Below, piece by piece: positions 43,360 to 51,537 of a DNA stretch of 64,000 nt (the first letter of the stretch is position 1; each line of letters opens with the position of its first letter). This DNA comes from Alphaproteobacteria bacterium (GTDB taxonomy: Bacteria > Pseudomonadota > Alphaproteobacteria > Sphingomonadales > Kordiimonadaceae). The stretch covers positions 1 to 64,000 of the forward strand of contig JAJFIU010000048.1 in the NCBI GenBank assembly GCA_021774695.1, in the 5' to 3' direction. Position numbers and translations under genes: made by a program. Under the pieces are notes generated by a model, which worked only from the letters and a program-made list of their open reading frames with translations, was not told where the DNA came from and made no database searches.

Positions 43360-45129
43360 CTAGTTTGCGCTTGCGATAATATAAACGGCCCTGCCGACGC
43401 CCATAAGGGCCTCGCCGACAATCAAGCCCGCCGCGATGGGAATGCCTGTGTTGTCAGACCAGTGGGTGCCCTTCTTGCGGTCGCTAATTTCGCGGGCAAG
43501 CGTGCCAAGCGAATAGGTCAGCACGATATTGAACGGCAGGTAAAACCCAAGCCCCACCGTAATGCCTAGCCCGCCCATGAGACCAGAGAGCATGGCGCCG
43601 AGCGCTGCTCCCCCCAGATATTTCTCTATGGGCACATCGCCGCCGGTAATGCCTTGCACCATGGACGCAAGCGCTTGCCCCTGCGGTGCGGGCAGTTCGT
43701 CCGAACCCAACCCGTATGCTTCATGCAGCGCAAAAATCAGAATGATAATAACGATCGGCCCCAGCCACGCGCCGAAAAACTGTCCCATCTGCTGCATGCG
43801 CGGGGTCGCGCCCACCAGATAACCGGTTTTGAGGTCCAACATCAAATCAGTGGCCTGGCTCATGGCAACGCAGGTGGCGGCACCCACGGTCACGGAAGCG
43901 ACAATCGCCTGCCCGGTGTCCATGCCGCCGAAGGTTTGGGTAATCATGATAAGGATTGTCACCGCAACCAGCGTCATCCCCGACAAGGGTGACCAATTGG
44001 TGCGGCCAATGGCTTCCGAGAGGATAATTCCCGCCATCCAAATCCACAGCGTGCCAAGCACCGCCATCATCAGCCCGCGCACAATGCCGACCTCTTCAGC
44101 GGAGGTGACTGCCATCACGCCCAGCAAAATCGCTGCGCCGCCGATAGCAAAATACAACAGCTTGATCGGCATTTCATCGCGGCTCATGGCGCTTTCAACC
44201 TTCGACGATGACTGCATCGATTTGACGGCTGAGCGAATGAGCGGAAAGGCGAATATAACGCCGACAACCGCGCCGCCGATCAGCATGCCAATGCCGGTCG
44301 GCCGGAACAAAAGCGTGCGCAAGCTGCCCGGGTCGCTCATCACCACACCGTCGATCACCGGGAACAGGTCCGTAACGTCCAAGAGCGGTGCCAGCACCCA
44401 GTAACAAACATACCCACCGATAATGAAAGCCAGCCCACCGCGACCCGCGATGAACGCCACTGCCGCTGTCATCAGAGATAGATACCAAGTGCCGTTCAAA
44501 TAGTCAGGCAGGCCCAGCATGGAAAACAGCGGGAAATTTTCATAGTCAAAATAAATCGTCGCTATATGCACGACGGCCGAGACAATCATCGCGCCAATGA
44601 GCAGCTTGGCTTTTTCAATACCAGCGCCTGGGGATTTGAGTATTGAGGCCACCGCCACCCCGCCGGGGTAGGTCAAGCGCTCAAAATCAATCATTTGTTT
44701 GCGTAAGGGAATGATAAAGGCAATGCCCAGAAACGCGCCTGCAATAGCGCCGAAGGTCAGAACATAGGGGTTAAAATCGTTGCCGTAGCCAAGGATAAAT
44801 ATCGCCGGCACCGAAAACATCATACCCGACGACGCACCGTTTACCGCACTGGCCACCGTTTGCGTTACATTATTTTCAACGATAGACCTGCGGCGCAGGA
44901 TGCCGCGAAGGATACCAAAACCCAAAATCGCCGCCAGCTCCGAGCCTTCAATCGAAAAGCCCAATTTGAGCGACGCATAGCCAATAGAAATCGCTATAAT
45001 CACGCCGAGAAAATACCCGACCAAAACCGCTTGCTTGGTTAATTCCGGGTAGGCACCACGTGTTAGCGGGCCTGCCGGTGATGTTGGCAGCGATGATCCT
45101 GTGGGCGATGATGCTGTTGTTTCTGTCAC
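43360..45129 (-). CDS. OPT family oligopeptide transporter
   Basis: The GTG at 45129 is chosen for GGAAGGG seven bases upstream; a TTG at 45147 is possible. The ~589-residue protein has about 14-16 membrane helices with OPT features such as PELTKQAVLVGYFLGVIIAI, LTYPGGVAVASIL and a late GATPRMQQMGQFFG. The bacterial branch imports short peptides or metal-chelate complexes with protons. Its position in a window full of exported peptidases fits uptake of their products. It forms an operon with the downstream two-helix protein. Confidence 0.9.
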   Translation of the reverse strand: MTETTASSPTGSSLPTSPAGPLTRGAYPELTKQAVLVGYFLGVIIAISIGYASLKLGFSIEGSELAAILGFGILRGILRRRSIVENNVTQTVASAVNGASSGMMFSVPAIFILGYGNDFNPYVLTFGAIAGAFLGIAFIIPLRKQMIDFERLTYPGGVAVASILKSPGAGIEKAKLLIGAMIVSAVVHIATIYFDYENFPLFSMLGLPDYLNGTWYLSLMTAAVAFIAGRGGLAFIIGGYVCYWVLAPLLDVTDLFPVIDGVVMSDPGSLRTLLFRPTGIGMLIGGAVVGVIFAFPLIRSAVKSMQSSSKVESAMSRDEMPIKLLYFAIGGAAILLGVMAVTSAEEVGIVRGLMMAVLGTLWIWMAGIILSEAIGRTNWSPLSGMTLVAVTILIMITQTFGGMDTGQAIVASVTVGAATCVAMSQATDLMLDLKTGYLVGATPRMQQMGQFFGAWLGPIVIIILIFALHEAYGLGSDELPAPQGQALASMVQGITGGDVPIEKYLGGAALGAMLSGLMGGLGITVGLGFYLPFNIVLTYSLGTLAREISDRKKGTHWSDNTGIPIAAGLIVGEALMGVGRAVYIIASAN

Positions 45130-45213
45130 TGAAAATCCCTTCCCCAAGGCCTGACCGGCATTCGCCCGATCAATGTTCGATAAATTTAGTGTGGCAAGTG
45201 CCTAAAATCGGCT

Positions 45214-45235
45214 TGCCTGTTCCCCTAAACAGGCA
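45214..45235. promoter_or_regulatory. Perfect 8-bp dyad in OPT/MATE divergent promoter
   Basis: TGCCTGTT (45214-45221) and AACAGGCA (45228-45235) are perfect inverted repeats with a six-base spacer. They sit between the divergently transcribed OPT and MATE genes. No T-run follows, so an operator is more likely than a terminator. A second short dyad is found at 45283-45295. Confidence 0.5.
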
Positions 45236-45282
45236 TAGCACTATCATATCTAATTCAGATGCTCCAACCCCCCAAATAAAAA

Positions 45283-45295
45283 CTACCGGCGGTAG
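45283..45295. promoter_or_regulatory. Short perfect dyad CTACCG-G-CGGTAG
   Basis: A perfect 6-1-6 inverted repeat lies about 50 bases before the MATE start codon, in the same divergent region as the dyad at 45214. It could be a second operator half or part of the 5' leader. Confidence 0.4.
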
Positions 45296-45344
45296 CAGGA
45301 TGCATCTATCGGCATAACCTCAAGTGTTTAGGACCCCTAAGGCG

Positions 45345-46739
45345 ATGAGCAGCGCGCCAATAATCCCTGATCAGCATTGGCTGAAGGCCCGGCTCAAGCG
45401 CCATGTGCGCGAGCTGGTTCGCCTTGCCGTGCCTGCTGTGATGATGCGCGTTGGCCTGATGGCCGTGGCTATGGTTGATACTGCCATGGTGGGGCACTAT
45501 GCCACCCAGCATTTGGCGTGGCTCAACTTGGCCAATCAGTCGGTTATCATGTTCACACTGGTGATCGGGATCGGGCTTTTGTCTGGTATCGTCATCTATA
45601 CTGCCAATGCGTACGGGCAGGCCGATTTCCGCGGTGCGGGCAAAGTATGGCGGCGAACACTACCTTTTTCAGTTTTAACAGGTGGCATCTTGCTGGCCGT
45701 ATGCTGGCCCGCGGAATTTTGGCTAATCAAACTGGGGCAAACGCCTGAAAACGCGGCCGCTGGTGGCGATCTTGTGCGCATTCTTGCGCTTGGCTTGCCC
45801 GGACATTTGTTGTTCGTAAATTGCACCATGTTCCTGGAAGGCATTCGGCGCGGCAAAATCGGATTTTACCTGATGGTCGGCGCCAATATTGTCAATTTAG
45901 CGCTGAACTATGCGCTGATTTTTGGGCATTGGGGCGCACCCGAACTGGGCGCTGAAGGGTCAGCTTGGGCCTCTACCGGTGTGCGTTGGTTCATGGCGAT
46001 CTCAGCCCTGGCCTATGTCTGGAATGCAAAATCACTGCGCAAATTCAGGGTGCGCGACCCCCACAATCAGCGGCTCAGTGAATGGCGCGACCAGCGCCAG
46101 ATGGGCTATGCATCCGGCGTGTCGTTGGCGGCTGAGGTGCTCGCTTTTTCTGCGCTTGCGATTTTTGCTGGCTGGATCGGCACCATCCCCCTTGCAGCCT
46201 TCGGTGTTGTATACCAAGTGCTGGGCCTGCCCCTGATGATGTCTATAGGCATCGGTGTCGCCACCAGTGTGCGGGTCGGCATTGCCCTGTCCCGCCGCGA
46301 CGGCCGCGACGCGCAACTTGCGGGCTTCACTGGCATGGGTGTGACCTTTTTGATAGTCAGCCTTTTGGCCATTGCCATTTTTGGGTTCACCGAAACCTTG
46401 ATGAATATTTTCACCAACGATGCGCGCATTGTTGACCTGCTGGTGCCCTTAGCTGCTATCTACATAATCGGCATGATATTCGATGCCTTGCAGATGGTCG
46501 CCTCCATGGTTCTGCGCGGTTACAAAGAAACCTGGTGGCCAACGTATCTTCAGGGCGTGGCATTTGTTTTTGTCATGTTGCCCACCAGCTATTACCTCGG
46601 TATTCATCTTGAACGTGGCTTTAGAGGGCTAATGGAAGGTCTGTTAGCTGGCGTGATTGTGTCTTTCATACTGCAATTGTTGCGGTTTCTGTATTTGGCC
46701 AAACTGGAAATCAGCCTGCGCGCCGAGCGTGCCAAATAG
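45345..46739 (+). CDS. MATE family multidrug/sodium-or-proton antiporter
   Basis: From the ATG at 45345 (AAGG just upstream; GTG at 45324 is the alternative) the protein has 464 residues and about 12 membrane helices. MATE landmarks include ELVRLAVPAVMMRVGLMAVAMVDTAMVGH near the N-terminus, ALAWASTGVRW-like segments and a repeated N-/C-half architecture (VSLAAEVLAFSALAIFAGWIG). MATE pumps expel cationic drugs or metabolites. It is divergent from the OPT transporter. Confidence 0.9.
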   Translation: MSSAPIIPDQHWLKARLKRHVRELVRLAVPAVMMRVGLMAVAMVDTAMVGHYATQHLAWLNLANQSVIMFTLVIGIGLLSGIVIYTANAYGQADFRGAGKVWRRTLPFSVLTGGILLAVCWPAEFWLIKLGQTPENAAAGGDLVRILALGLPGHLLFVNCTMFLEGIRRGKIGFYLMVGANIVNLALNYALIFGHWGAPELGAEGSAWASTGVRWFMAISALAYVWNAKSLRKFRVRDPHNQRLSEWRDQRQMGYASGVSLAAEVLAFSALAIFAGWIGTIPLAAFGVVYQVLGLPLMMSIGIGVATSVRVGIALSRRDGRDAQLAGFTGMGVTFLIVSLLAIAIFGFTETLMNIFTNDARIVDLLVPLAAIYIIGMIFDALQMVASMVLRGYKETWWPTYLQGVAFVFVMLPTSYYLGIHLERGFRGLMEGLLAGVIVSFILQLLRFLYLAKLEISLRAERAK

Positions 46740-46844
46740 GTCACCGGTTAATATCGAAACGATTAAGCTCGTTTTTTAACCATTCTTTTGCCTTGCTTTT
46801 ACCATTTTGTGTTTCAAAATAGGGGAAAGGGAAAGGCACCATTT

Positions 46845-47723
46845 ATGAAGTGGGCTATAGGTACATACCGATCGATGCTAGGGCGAACTGCCGCCGGGTG
46901 CATCGCTGCGGCAGTCGTCACCTTACCTGCGTCAGCCCAATTTAATATTGGTGACCGGTTTGCCAATGCCATTGAGGCCATGCACAGCGGCATCGATAGC
47001 ATCTGGCCCGATGACTTGAAACTGGACGGCGTAACAGCGCGTGTTGGGTTCGGCATTGGCTTTACCCCCGATTATGTGGGATCTGATGATTACCGCCTAC
47101 GCGTACTTCCGGTTATTGATATCCGCTATAAGGAACGTTGGCGCCTAAATGGCAGCCTGCTCACATACGCCGCTGTCCACGAAGGGCCATGGCAGGCTGG
47201 TCCGCTAGTTAGCCTTGCCTTTGGCCGCTCCGAAAACCGTAACCAGGTTTTGGGTGGCCTTCGTGAAATTGAATCAACTCTCGAGGCCGGTGCTTTTGCC
47301 CGTTACCAGACCAAATCCGGCGTTGTCTCACTGGATTACCGGCATGCGCTTGGTAACGGGCTCGGCGGTTCTTTTCGCTTTACCGTCGGCCACGGCATCT
47401 ACAAAAGCGGTAATTTTGTCACCATTGTTGGTGCGCGGGCCCGCTGGCTTTCCGGCAAGGCGATGCAGCGTAATTTTGGACTGACCCCTCAAGATAGCCA
47501 AAATTCAGAATTCGGCCTACCCGCCTTCGCGGCCAGCAGCGGCATTTCAGAAGTTTCCGCCAACGTAATCGCCGCCTACCGGCTCAATGACCGGGTTCGG
47601 CTACTAAGTCTTCTATCGGTTGGCCATTTGCTCGGGGATGCTGAAAACAGCCCGTTGGTTCAGGGCGAAAACGGTTCGCCGGTACAAGTTATTTTCGGTG
47701 TCGGATTAACCACTCAATTCTAA
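46845..47723 (+). CDS. MipA/OmpV family outer-membrane beta-barrel protein
   Basis: The ATG at 46845 follows a run of AAAGG sites and gives a signal peptide (MLGRTAAGCIAAAVVTLPASA). The 292-residue mature region has alternating strands and the MipA/OmpV pattern: GFGIGFTPDYVGSDDYRLRVLPVIDIRYK near its start, then periodic beta segments, ending VQVIFGVGLTTQF with a terminal phenylalanine typical for outer-membrane insertion. Roles range from a murein-synthase scaffold to an antibiotic-linked porin; here undefined. Monocistronic. Confidence 0.88.
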   Translation: MKWAIGTYRSMLGRTAAGCIAAAVVTLPASAQFNIGDRFANAIEAMHSGIDSIWPDDLKLDGVTARVGFGIGFTPDYVGSDDYRLRVLPVIDIRYKERWRLNGSLLTYAAVHEGPWQAGPLVSLAFGRSENRNQVLGGLREIESTLEAGAFARYQTKSGVVSLDYRHALGNGLGGSFRFTVGHGIYKSGNFVTIVGARARWLSGKAMQRNFGLTPQDSQNSEFGLPAFAASSGISEVSANVIAAYRLNDRVRLLSLLSVGHLLGDAENSPLVQGENGSPVQVIFGVGLTTQF

Positions 47724-47749
47724 AAATATCAGTTCTAGAAATCTTTGGT

Positions 47750-48421
47750 CTAGTGCCAGCTTGAAAAATCTTCGAGCGGCTTTTTGCCGATGTCTGGTAT
47801 CATTACCTTTTCCGCCGGATAACCCGCTACCACCAACATGATTGCATGCTCGTTTTTGGGCCGGTCGCACAGCCTGTTGAGAAAACCCATCGGTGACGGT
47901 GTATGCGTCAGGGTCGCAAGCCCAGCATTATGCAAAGCGGCAATCAGGAAACCTGCGGCGAGCCCGGCGCTTTCTGGCACATAGTAATTCTTTGTCTTTT
48001 CGCCTGTGGTCGGGTCCAAGTCATAAGACTGCTTGAAGACAGCGATCAACCAGGGTGCAATTTCCAAAAACGGCTTATGTTCGTTGGTGCCAAAGGGCAC
48101 CAGATCCTCTAACCAATCATCTGAGGCTTTTCCGCCGTAGAAAGCACGCTCTTCTTCTTCAGCTTGTTCTCTTAGCCGGTGCTTAAGCGTCGCATCCGAG
48201 ATGACCGCAAAATGCCAGGGCTGTTTGTTGGCACCCGAAGGCGCCCGCCCCGCGGTTAAAATAGCATTTTCAATAACAGCGCGCGGCACCGGGCGATCAG
48301 AGAATTCCCGTACCGTCCGCCGCCGTTTCATCAACTCCAGAAATGCCGCTGACCGTTCAACCATTTCATCCGGCTCGCGCTCGATGAAATCGGCGTGCTC
48401 AATAAATTTTGCTGCATCCAT
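47750..48421 (-). CDS. Iodotyrosine deiodinase-like flavoprotein (nitroreductase superfamily)
   Basis: The ATG at 48421 has AGGGGG seven bases upstream. The 223-residue protein has the FMN-binding KRRRTVREFSDRPV and APSGANKQPWHF. It aligns along its length with iodotyrosine deiodinase (IYD), including ILIAVFKQ-like, NYYVPESAGLAAGFLIAALHNAGL and VAGYPAEKVMIPD segments. The three IYD residues that clamp the amino-acid zwitterion are in register: E91, Y95 and K116 (spacing 4 and 21). IYD reductively removes iodide or other halogens from halotyrosines. It is cytoplasmic and divergent from the gene at 48484. A generic nitroreductase is the fallback label. Confidence 0.85.
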   Translation of the reverse strand: MDAAKFIEHADFIEREPDEMVERSAAFLELMKRRRTVREFSDRPVPRAVIENAILTAGRAPSGANKQPWHFAVISDATLKHRLREQAEEEERAFYGGKASDDWLEDLVPFGTNEHKPFLEIAPWLIAVFKQSYDLDPTTGEKTKNYYVPESAGLAAGFLIAALHNAGLATLTHTPSPMGFLNRLCDRPKNEHAIMLVVAGYPAEKVMIPDIGKKPLEDFSSWH

Positions 48422-48483
48422 CAACTGCCCCCTATTGCCATATGGCTTTTTTACCAGTGATAAGGCTTAATACGCAATTAGAC

Positions 48484-50319
48484 ATGGGTTATGCAATCAG
48501 GAAAAGGGTTGGCGGTATAATTAAGGCACTAAAATCCATCTGGCTTGGCTGGCTATTTTCAGTAGCCATGGCTCTTGGCATTGTCGGCTCGCCCGCACTT
48601 GGGCAAGCAGTTGTGTTAAACCCGCAAGACGTGTTGCCCGAACTGCTTGCTGATGATACCGGCACCGCATTATTTTACATCAACGGAACGCTGACCCACG
48701 GCCTACCAAAGGGCGCAAACGGTGAGCTAGACGGCGCGCAGTTCTATAACTCCAGCATTGCCAGCAAGCTTATTATTTCGCTGGTTGCACTGCGGCTATC
48801 AGATATGGGACTGATTGCGCCCGAGGCACTGGTGTCAGACTATCTGCCCGATATAGTCCCGATCGATCCGTTCGAGGCACCAATAACTATCCGGCATCTG
48901 CTGCAGGAAACAGCAGGCTTTGCCTCACCGCCCTTGTCGCTAGAACCCCATAAGCTCGATGCGCCACTCAGCGGCGTCAAACTTCGGCGGTTTGCCATCA
49001 AACTTCGCAGCCCAGATCAAGCCAGTAGCCATGACCCGGTTGGATGGGCGGTGTTAGTTGCCCTGTTGGAAAAAGCCAGCGGAAAGCCCTTTACGCAGCT
49101 GGTTGCCGACCAAATTACAGCGCCCTTGGGGCTTGGGGCTAAAAATGTCATGGTTAGTTACCAAAGCCTCGGCGGTGACGCTGTACCGGTGGTTACCGAA
49201 GTGTCGCTTGCAGCCTTCGCAGAAATTGTCCGGCTGCTTATTCGCAACCGGGACCAGGCGGGTGGCAGGTATTTGGGGCGCATTACGCACAGCGCTCTGG
49301 TTCAGGGAACCGAAGGATTCAGGCTTCACCCCGCCGGCCCGACCGCATCGTCCGCTATTACCGTTCGGTCAACAGGTGGCTTGCGTTGGATCGAAGGGTT
49401 AAACACAGACTGTAGCGACCCGCTGGCCTTTGCTGCTTACAGCGAACAGGGCATCGCCTTCATCGGCGCTACGGGCAGCCCAGCCGGCACCGGCAGTTGC
49501 CCCGCCTCGACGGTGCGCGGTGCAAGCCTTGCACAAGCGGCAAAATATTTTCCTCCCAAGGCCAACGCCCGCACCAGTGCCTCGCAGATAGCCCGGCCCA
49601 GCAAGCTTGAAGGACGTTATATACCGGCACGCCGATCCCCGGCAGCACTGGCTGAGCGCCTTACGATTATGCAATCGGACTGGCTCACCATTTATGGCCA
49701 TTCCGGCGAACAATTGCAGGTAAGACGGCGAAATGGTGATCCGGCTATATTCACCGAAACCGCGCCTTACCAATACCGGAACACCGAAGAAAATGCCCCA
49801 ACCTCAACCATGATATTCAGCCCATTCCGGTTGGGCGGATATCTGTTGCTCGGAAGCAACGACAACGGCAATACGCTTTTCCGACGCATCGATATTTTGG
49901 GCAGAGGCGGACCACTGGCAAGCATAATACCCTGGACCTTGCTGATCATTGCATCCGCTGGCTTCTATGCGTTCAGGCAGCCTGAAAAGCCCTGGCGCAA
50001 CATGGGTAGGTTCGCGCTAGCTGGCGCTTTACTTGTCGGAGTCGGGCTATATTTAGAGGTCAACAGTTGGGCCAACCTTCTGTACGAACACCACCAACCT
50101 ACACTGATCACCTTGTGGCGAGCCGGGTTAAACATAGGCTTGATGCTTTTGTTGGCACTGCCCATGTTTGTGTTTTCTTTTTCCAGAAATAAAACGATCC
50201 CAACCGGCGGCGCGAAGACTTTAGTTGGTCCGCATCTGACATTGGTTGCGGCGGCGGCACTGTTGGTATTTATGACAATGATACTATGGGGTGTTGCTGG
50301 AACTTTCGCGCCTTACTAG
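48484..50319 (+). CDS. Membrane-anchored serine-hydrolase-fold protein, probably catalytically inactive
   Basis: Start is uncertain (ATG 48484 used; 48448 possible). After a hydrophobic leader (IWLGWLFSVAMALGIVGSPALG) a beta-lactamase/PBP-like domain spans ~45-330. The expected S-x-x-K is I92-A-S-K95 (context YNSSIASK) and the expected Y-x-N before the conserved helix is H184-D-P186 (HDPVGWAVLVALLEKASGKPF). The serine and tyrosine are thus replaced or displaced. The C-terminus has four membrane helices (IIPWTLLIIASAGFYAF to LVAAAALLVFMTMILWG). It may bind peptides or beta-lactams without cleavage. It is divergent from the IYD-like gene. Confidence 0.75.
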   Translation: MGYAIRKRVGGIIKALKSIWLGWLFSVAMALGIVGSPALGQAVVLNPQDVLPELLADDTGTALFYINGTLTHGLPKGANGELDGAQFYNSSIASKLIISLVALRLSDMGLIAPEALVSDYLPDIVPIDPFEAPITIRHLLQETAGFASPPLSLEPHKLDAPLSGVKLRRFAIKLRSPDQASSHDPVGWAVLVALLEKASGKPFTQLVADQITAPLGLGAKNVMVSYQSLGGDAVPVVTEVSLAAFAEIVRLLIRNRDQAGGRYLGRITHSALVQGTEGFRLHPAGPTASSAITVRSTGGLRWIEGLNTDCSDPLAFAAYSEQGIAFIGATGSPAGTGSCPASTVRGASLAQAAKYFPPKANARTSASQIARPSKLEGRYIPARRSPAALAERLTIMQSDWLTIYGHSGEQLQVRRRNGDPAIFTETAPYQYRNTEENAPTSTMIFSPFRLGGYLLLGSNDNGNTLFRRIDILGRGGPLASIIPWTLLIIASAGFYAFRQPEKPWRNMGRFALAGALLVGVGLYLEVNSWANLLYEHHQPTLITLWRAGLNIGLMLLLALPMFVFSFSRNKTIPTGGAKTLVGPHLTLVAAAALLVFMTMILWGVAGTFAPY

Positions 50320-50425
50320 GGCTAGGCCTATAATCGCTGTTTTCGGACTTTACTGCACAAGGCATGTTGGTCGGGTTAGTTGCCCGTGTTAATAAACCAA
50401 AGACTGAACACAAGGGGCCGAATTA

Positions 50426-51055
50426 GTGGAAAACTTTAATCTTTCAAACGATCACATTCGGGCCCAGCTAACTGAATTGGCGGCAAAAGACGCGCATATC
50501 AAAACAGCGCTCGATCTGGTCGATTTTCCTGCAGAACGCGTGAACGAGCAATCTTTCGCGGTTTTCCTACGAGTGATTGTCGGTCAACAACTTTCAGTCA
50601 AAGCGGCGACAACCATTTTTGGTCGGGTTGTTGATATTGTCGGCGAACGAGCGGAGCCCGGCGCGTTTGATTGCGTCACTGACGAGCAGTTGCGCGCGGC
50701 GGGCCTGTCGAGGCCGAAAGTAAACTATGTGCGCTCGCTGTGCCAAACCTTGACCGACGGTACGCTGGACATCAAAGCACTGCCGGACCAAGCAGACGAG
50801 GATGCGATTGCCTCAATCATCGCGGTCAAGGGCCTGGGTGTTTGGAGCGCGCATATATATCTGATGTTCTCGCTGGGGCGGCCCGACATATGGCCGGTGG
50901 GCGATTTGGCGGTGCGCGTGGGAGTGGGGCGGATCATCGGGCTTGAAGAGCGGCCAACCGAAAAAGAAGCGCAGGAAATCGGCGAGCGCTGGCGGCCTTA
51001 TCGCAGTGCGGTTGCATTACTTGCTTGGCACTATTACTCAAACGCGCCATTCTAA
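50426..51055 (+). CDS. AlkA-like DNA-3-methyladenine glycosylase (HhH-GPD)
   Basis: A GTG start follows AAGGGG with eight bases spacing. The 209-residue protein has the glycosylase core: VIVGQQLSVKAA, a helix-hairpin-helix VKGLGVWSAH (134-143) and the catalytic-loop WPVGDLAV (D160). It removes alkylated purines in base-excision repair. The length without an N-terminal beta domain fits the short AlkA2/MpgII-type. It is followed 38 bases later by the DUF442 gene and may be cotranscribed. Confidence 0.92.
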   Translation: MENFNLSNDHIRAQLTELAAKDAHIKTALDLVDFPAERVNEQSFAVFLRVIVGQQLSVKAATTIFGRVVDIVGERAEPGAFDCVTDEQLRAAGLSRPKVNYVRSLCQTLTDGTLDIKALPDQADEDAIASIIAVKGLGVWSAHIYLMFSLGRPDIWPVGDLAVRVGVGRIIGLEERPTEKEAQEIGERWRPYRSAVALLAWHYYSNAPF

Positions 51056-51093
51056 GCGCAGACAAATATACCAAGCCAACTTTGGAGGCCCAA

Positions 51094-51537
51094 ATGACCG
51101 ACTTTCTGCAAGTGACCGAAAATCTGTGTGTTGCACCTCAAATTAACGAAGATGATATCGCACGCGCAGCCGAGGGCGGATTTGGCATGATAATCAACAA
51201 CCGACCAGACGGCGAGGAGGCCAGCCAACCGGCCAATTCTGCGCTGGCGGAAGTTGCTGAAGCCAAGGGAATACGCTGGGTTCATATACCTGTTGTCGGC
51301 GGGCAACTGACCATGGAAGGCATCGAACAAATGGCAATGGCGCTAAGGGACAATGACACCAAAACCCTTGCGTTCTGCCGGTCTGGGACGCGGTCGTGCA
51401 CGCTTTGGGGGTTAGCTGAAGCTTTTTCTGGTGGTCTGGCAACCGATGAGATTTTAGCGGCGGGCACTAAAGCTGGATATGACCTTTCGGGCATGGCACC
51501 GACATTGGAGCATTTGAGCCAAAACGCCGGTGGTTAG
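51094..51537 (+). CDS. DUF442/TIGR01244-type sulfur transferase/phosphatase-like protein
   Basis: The ATG at 51094 has GGAGG six bases upstream. The 147-residue protein shows the DUF442 (beta-lactamase-hydrolase-like, dual-specificity-phosphatase fold) pattern: GFGMIINNRPDGE, WVHIPVVGGQLT and the active-site loop FCRSGTRSCTLWGLA (C95). Members are linked to sulfide oxidation (Blh) and to signalling phosphatases. No sulfide dioxygenase gene is adjacent, so function is open. Its stop overlaps the convergent oligopeptidase by four bases. Confidence 0.88.
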   Translation: MTDFLQVTENLCVAPQINEDDIARAAEGGFGMIINNRPDGEEASQPANSALAEVAEAKGIRWVHIPVVGGQLTMEGIEQMAMALRDNDTKTLAFCRSGTRSCTLWGLAEAFSGGLATDEILAAGTKAGYDLSGMAPTLEHLSQNAGG

